A DNA stretch of 64,000 bases from Limnoperna fortunei. Taxonomy: Eukaryota > Mollusca > Bivalvia > Mytilida > Modiolidae. The DNA lies in contig OX104119.1 in assembly GCA_944474755.1 (NCBI GenBank), positions 86,804,896 to 86,868,895 on the forward strand, given 5' to 3'. The notes beneath the pieces are model-generated. The model was given only the letters and a program-made list of their open reading frames with translations, did not search any database and had not been told where the DNA came from. Positions 59,291-64,000 of this stretch are shown piece by piece; position 1 is the first letter of the stretch, and each line of letters begins with the position of its first letter. The position numbers were made by a program, and so were the translations under genes.

Positions 59291-60584
59291 TCATGATTTT
59301 TTAAACAGTTTTTTCTAATATATGTATGTTACTTAAAACAATAAAAATCTCCATTTTATTTCGTTAAATATATATACATGTTATATACCATATTAAAAGA
59401 TAAAGTGATGAGCTTTAATAAAAAGTTTGAAATTTTTGGTTACCATGGAAACGGGACACGTGGTCAATGGTCAAAGACTGTCAAAAAATACAAATTTGAA
59501 CATTTTTTATTCAAATGCAGCTATGTTGAAGACCAGAACATTTCTACTAGGTACAAATAGATGTTTTTCTTTAATGCAGTAATATCCTCAGGTGTCAATG
59601 TTTATGAAACACACATTTCCCCCAATCTTATTGATGTGTATTTTTGGGAGGTTACCAGGTAACATGTAACCCTTTTTTTGCTAATACATAATTCTGACAT
59701 AATGGATACATTTTGCTACTTGTCTTTTAATGTTGTATTATTAATATGACTTGGTGTGAGCATAAAAACAGAGGTTAAACACAGTAAGTTTAAACCTATA
59801 TATTAAGTTTCAAAAATATTTCAGATTTGGTTGCTATGGTTACCCTTGGCGTAAACAATGGAAACCGATATTGATGCATGTTTTGAAATACTGTGCGTGT
59901 TTCTATATACTATGTGTATGTACTTAGTGCTACTGTTGGAATTCAATTCAGAAGACATGTATTCAAATGTTTTTGATATGTTTATGCAGTTGGGAGTATA
60001 TATATTTCAGTTGTTGTTTGTCCATCTGTCCATTTTATCATGTGCGTGTCCACATGCAAGAAGACCACGGTCTTGTATTCCATAATCCAGCATTAGTTAT
60101 CTAAAGTACACATCACTAGTGTTTGAAAACTTACATAATTTTCAGATTTGACCATATTTAAGGGTTCTCTAATTAAGTCATAGACTATGCCACTGTAGTA
60201 CAAACTGCGTGTGTGTGTGGGGGGGGAGGGTTAATACCACAATGTTACATATATAATACATGTGATATACTTGCAGCACATTTTTTGGAAAGGTTCTGCA
60301 TACACTGCCATTGAACAAGATCTATAATTTTTCAGGACTATATAAACTTGGCACAATTAGAAATATGTAACTCTTACTGGATACTTACACTTTATAGTTA
60401 CAAAAACAAGCCCCCAAAAATCCTAAAATGGAACTTGTCGAAGGAATAAATAAAAAAAAATTATATAATTAAAACAATAACTGTATTTCTATAAACTTTG
60501 AACCATAGAATGTTATAACAAATGAGTATTTCATGCTGTTTTTCATTCTTCTGAATGTTTTTGTATATTTATATATTAAGAAAC
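59291..60584. other. No gene recognised
   Basis: AT-rich, presumed ROCO intron if the exon at 60650-60585 is real. The plus frames 59378-59560 and 59858-60085 have no recognisable domain. A G-run with TG repeats lies near 60205-60228. Confidence 0.4.
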
Positions 60585-60650
60585 CAAATTGTCTGGTAAT
60601 GTCATCTTCATTTTGTGATATATTGGTATTAATCCTCAACTTGTGACCAC
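60585..60650 (-). CDS. Candidate exon of the ROCO gene
   Basis: 66 bp after the acceptor CTTTTTTAATTGCAG. With one base carried in from exon 61269-61206 it reads GGHKLRINTNISQNEDDI and ends in phase 1, which is what exon 56045-55473 needs. The donor GTTTCT is weak. Support is phase agreement on both sides; no domain is recognisable. Confidence 0.4.
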
Positions 60651-60805
60651 CTGCAATTAAAAAAGAACATTTCACAAAGCAACAAAAACACTCCAGATAG
60701 AACAAAATTCTTTAAAATGTTAATTTTTTTAATAAATTTAATGTATTGTATGTGAAACAGGAATATTTTATTTAAAAAAATTATTTCTTGAATAAGCCGT
60801 ACTGA

Positions 60806-60985
60806 ATGGTTGGTTTGTTGGTAGATTGGGGCTTACTGAAGTTAGGAAAACTGGCAAGGTCAATTAAGATTAGAGTCAAGGACACCCTGCCTGCTGTGAT
60901 ACTCCAATCCGCAACATAAGTATTGACAGGCACCTGATTAAAAGCAAATGACTAACTACCTCAACCAATCAGTTACTGAGCCCAA
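60806..60985 (-). mobile_element. Internally deleted copy of the tRNA-derived SINE
   Basis: TTGGTTTGTTGG tail, then directly TTAGGAAAACTGGCAAGG and GATTAGAGTCAAGGACACC, then a decayed tRNA-like end (CAACCAATCAGTTACTGAG). The central body is missing. Confidence 0.7.
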
Positions 60986-61205
60986 GCCTTACTAAACTTT
61001 GATTTTAGTTTTAAAATATTGACAACTAAGCAATACATTTGTGTCATGCTGATGTGCCAAAATGTTATGACTACATGTAACTATGAAATTCCAAGTTTAA
61101 ATAATATACTGGCATTTTATTATTCTCAGTATATATAACAAAAATACAATAAAATAAATCATTCTTGTCTGAATTGGCTAATATATGTGTAACTCAGTAT
61201 TATAC

Positions 61206-61269
61206 CTTTATAAATTCTTCCAAAAATTTCACTTGAAGAAATGAAAGGACTGGCATTTAATTTCTGGCA
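61206..61269 (-). CDS. Candidate exon of the ROCO gene
   Basis: 64 bp between the acceptor GATCAGAACTGCAG and the donor GTATAA. In phase 0, as left by the start exon, it reads CQKLNASPFISSSEIF then GRIYK plus one base. The other two frames have stops. No domain is recognisable and no P-loop is present. Confidence 0.4.
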
Positions 61270-61424
61270 CTGCAGTTCTGATCAAGTATGCGTGTTGAAC
61301 ATTTTTTTTCCACTAATGGCAGCTCCTGGTCTGATATTTGTGAGACAAGTTCTAACTGTACAAATCAGCTTGAAGAACCAATTGGCAGCATTAACTGATG
61401 CATGTCTATTCTAAACAAAAGAAA

Positions 61425-61460
61425 TTAATCATGATAATTCAGCTGTATTATCATGATTAA
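61425..61460. repeat. Perfect 13 bp inverted repeat
   Basis: TTAATCATGATAA (61425-61437) and TTATCATGATTAA (61448-61460) are exact inverses with a 10 bp loop. ATTCAGCTGTATTA is repeated just after. Confidence 0.75.
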
Positions 61461-61999
61461 TTATTCAGCTGTATATTACAAGGTAAACAAATCGGTTGAA
61501 CAATTCTGGATTAAATCTATATTTTTACTATCATGTTATTGTTATGAATATGACATATATTTAAAACATGACAGAATAAAAGATTAATGAAACATTTTTG
61601 GGTAAAATACAACTGCATTACATTTTGATATTTGCTTTGATAAGAGTGATTTTGTTGCTGCTGGTGTGTCAAATTCCAAATAATATTGTATGATATTAGG
61701 CTGGTCTATTTGTTGAAAAATCAAACTTTAATTTGCTTCATGATCCAGCTATTTCACATTTCATGCCATGGCAAGATAATCATTTTAGTATGATCTTATT
61801 TTTTGTACCTATTTAAACATTTCAAAATGACATATAAAACAATTAAAGCACTTTTTAACTACTTTACCAATATGAAGTTCTACCCAGCACTCTTCCAATG
61901 ATCACTAATATTGCTCTTGTGATCTGTAAAACATGTTGTTTCATAATAGCTATGTTTGCCTCTGTACCAGTACATGTGACAATCCATTTCAAATCATAT

Positions 62000-62160
62000 T
62001 GGTTTGCAAAATAGCCATTCTGCTCAATAAAAAACCATACTGCACTCTTGTGATTTGATTTGCTATCATATTTCATTTGGAAGATATAATAGCCAATCAA
62101 ATCTTGAGAGTGCAATATGGGTTTTTATTGAGCAGAATGGGTGTTTTGCTTGTCATTTTA
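62000..62160. mobile_element. Foldback MITE, arms about 60 bp
   Basis: CCATTCTGCTCAATAAAAA and TGCACTCTTG on the left are mirrored by TTTTTATTGAGCAGAATGG and a GAGAGTGCA block on the right, with outer TTTGC and GCAAA parts. The central spacer is about 30 bp. The minus open frame across it (62115-61864) is by-product. No clear target duplication. Confidence 0.75.
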
Positions 62161-63130
62161 ACCAGAAATAACTGTTAAATTACCAAATATTGTTGGATTC
62201 TTCTTAATATTCTACTAATTATTGATCTGATAAATTGTTATCTCAAATATTAATGAAAATAAAATATTGTAAAAAAAGTTCCTGTCTATTCCAATTGCAT
62301 GACTCAATATTATGTAATAAGACAATTACTTTACTTCAATTTGATCAATATGTGGTTTCATGGAGCAAGGTACAACGATATTAAACTCGGCTTCGTCTCG
62401 TTCAATATTATTCTATTGTTCCAAAAAACTACATATTGATCTCACTCAAGTGCAGTAATTATATAATATTGATCAGTTCAGTTGAAAATGCAATAAATGT
62501 ATTAATATAAAATCAATAATTAAAAACTGACTGAACATCTACTTAATAACAATATGACAAAAGAAGGCAATTTGCATGTTTATTAATTTTAACAAAGATT
62601 TGTATTTTCAAAAAATATACATGTAACCTGCAAGAAGATCTGCCAATCACAAAATTACGATTTGCATTTAACATTTTAAACTATTTCTATCAAAATTGTA
62701 CAAGAAATTGAATATTTATATTTATATTTCATCAGTTTTAGAATTCACTGTTGTAAATGCCTGTTATAAGTTCCGGCATTTCTCTTTTAAACGACAAAAT
62801 AATGCACATTTAATTGTGTGTATCTGCTATCCTGCGAATGGAATAAATAAATAATTTTCTACAAAACTAATTGGTTGTTTAACAACTTGTTATGCATGCT
62901 AATAATGTTAAATTTGTTGGATCCAATGTTTTTTATCTTCTTGTTTTGGTTCCGCAACTGTATAATACATTGCATGTCGTAAAATCTCATACTAACTGAA
63001 GAAGGTAACGAAACACCGTTGCGAGTATCCACTCTGTACCTTATACGGAAGAAGTAAATAATTTCATTGCAAGTCGCAACGTATGAACATTTCTGTATTA
63101 CACATGGGATTACATATCCGATAAACTCAC
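62161..63130. other. Presumed first intron of the ROCO gene
   Basis: AT-rich sequence with no recognisable repeat or exon. The minus frame 63137-62859 continues the start exon past a good splice donor and is probably not used beyond it. Confidence 0.4.
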
Positions 63131-63196
63131 CAAACATGATCTTAATGGCTTATTTTCATCCCTCGTCTCTCTGACTGTCTTCAATTTCCTCACCAT
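63131..63196 (-). CDS. Candidate start exon of the ROCO gene
   Basis: ATG at 63196 opens MVRKLKTVRETRDENKPL and ends after 22 codons at a strong donor, GTGAGT, phase 0. The next candidate exon (61269-61206) accepts phase 0. The peptide is basic and hydrophilic with no signal peptide, fitting a cytosolic protein. The link to the ROCO exons rests on strand and phase only. Confidence 0.42.
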
Positions 63197-64000
63197 GATG
63201 CAAAAAAGCATTCGTCGTCGCAAGTTTGTCGTCCTAGATTTTGACTCGAAAGTCACCGAAGAAATTTAATAATTAGACGGGTTAGAAAATGTTAATTTTC
63301 CGGATTAGTACTAGTTGTATTAAATTTGGTTTTTTACTTTGTAACCCGTTGTTTTATAGTTTATACAAATTGTTAATTTAATAACAGGTGCGCGAACAAG
63401 TTCATTTTTTTGTAAATCGTACTCTGTGCGCACGCGTACGCAAAAGTCGTTCTTTCCAACGTTCCGACCATTCAGTTTAAATGATCATAACTTTTGATAT
63501 AGGTTATCAATTTTTTTTCATCTTTGCAGTTTTGTAAAGTATAAATTCCGCAGAGTTATCTTGCCAATTTAATTTTCCCTATTTGGACCTGCGTCTGGTA
63601 TAATTTTTCACATTACTAAAATTACAATGAAAATTTGCTCGATGTCGATGTCCGAAAGTCTTCTTGCTGCAATTCCCAAAAGATTTCTACAACTGTATTG
63701 AACTCTGGATATTGTTTTTGATATCAATGGATTGACAAAGCTATAGCCAAAATATTTACTAAATTACATGGCAATTAAATGTCGGCTACGGGAGTAATTA
63801 AAGTTTAATTGCAACGTTTGGTTTTGCGAATTTTACCGTAACGCTGGCGAAAAATTCAGGTAGCATTCGTCGTGTTCTAATTAAAACTATGGACAAACCA
63901 CACAACAAATAAATAATCTTTTTACATAAATAGAAAGCTGAGATTCAGAGCTTTTATTTGATACCTTGTTTATACCCGTGGCATTAAAAACGTCTATTTT
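63197..64000 (-). promoter_or_regulatory. Possible promoter/5' flank of the minus-strand gene
   Basis: Around 63390-63470 the sequence is richer in CG pairs (GTGCGCACGCGTACGC) than most of the window, as might be expected near a transcription start. No TATA box placement or initiator could be fixed. Nothing else is recognised up to the window end. Confidence 0.25.

Noticed and set aside
61868..61921. Exon-like segment reading IIGRVLGRTSY as a P-loop for the ROCO gene
   Set aside because: The spacing is G-x3-G-R-T, not G-x4-G-K-(S/T). Its ending phase (2) does not fit the next candidate exons, and the larger frame overlaps a foldback MITE.

Overview
The window is eukaryotic, AT-rich DNA with intron-split genes and a very heavy load of repeats. 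A lophotrochozoan, most likely a bivalve mollusc, is the best guess. That is an inference from a ROCO-type GTPase, a B-box/NHL TRIM-like gene, tRNA-derived SINEs of a type common in mollusc DNA, and many composite repeats ending in GACG/GGAC microsatellites. No bacterial-style operon, CRISPR array, rRNA or intact tRNA gene was seen.

Host genes. Both convincing host genes lie on the minus strand. (1) A ROCO (Roc-COR) GTPase gene is spread over up to about 42 kb. Three exons are well supported: 56045-55473 (Roc, DFAG switch-II motif), 49539-49409 (G4-like TRID motif) and 28433-27219 (end of Roc plus COR). Their splice phases agree (1 then 0) and the joined reading is continuous. Weaker, phase-compatible candidates extend it upstream (60650-60585, 61269-61206, and a start exon at 63196-63131) and downstream (21869-21824, 21612-21581, 21440-21408). 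I found no P-loop. (2) A B-box plus NHL-like beta-propeller exon lies at 13937-13055. A short FLYWCH zinc-finger exon (10772-10400, minus) is of unknown origin.

Mobile DNA. The 20.9 kb ROCO intron (28434-49408) holds a 9.9 kb Mutator-like element (35694-45603) with about 370-390 bp terminal inverted repeats built from GGCCTGGCC minirepeats and a TCAAAAAA target duplication. It carries a spliced, decayed plus-strand gene with a C-terminal SWIM-like zinc finger and is itself invaded by two composite repeats. These belong to a wider set of at least eight Helentron/HINE-like composites sharing one plan: left palindrome, 155-171 bp tandem units, GACGAC or GGACGGAC microsatellite, right terminal hairpin. 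Other elements are a complete but frameshifted Tc1-like DD34E element (22894-24524) nested in another inverted-repeat element, a pogo/Tigger-like non-autonomous element (26267-27143), decayed LINEs (305-2610 and 10955-11345), two SINE families (several copies with clear target duplications) and several MITEs.

Tandem arrays. There are arrays of about 67 bp (1-235), 70 bp (6745-7710), 39 bp (7715-9070), 64 bp (14165-14420), 31 bp (15045-20600, with a 1061 bp internal duplication), a two-part repeat of about 0.9-1.1 kb (30540-33740) and 155 bp (57930-59290). Most open frames in these arrays are by-products of the repeat period. All boundaries and family names come from reading the sequence by eye; no database search was possible.
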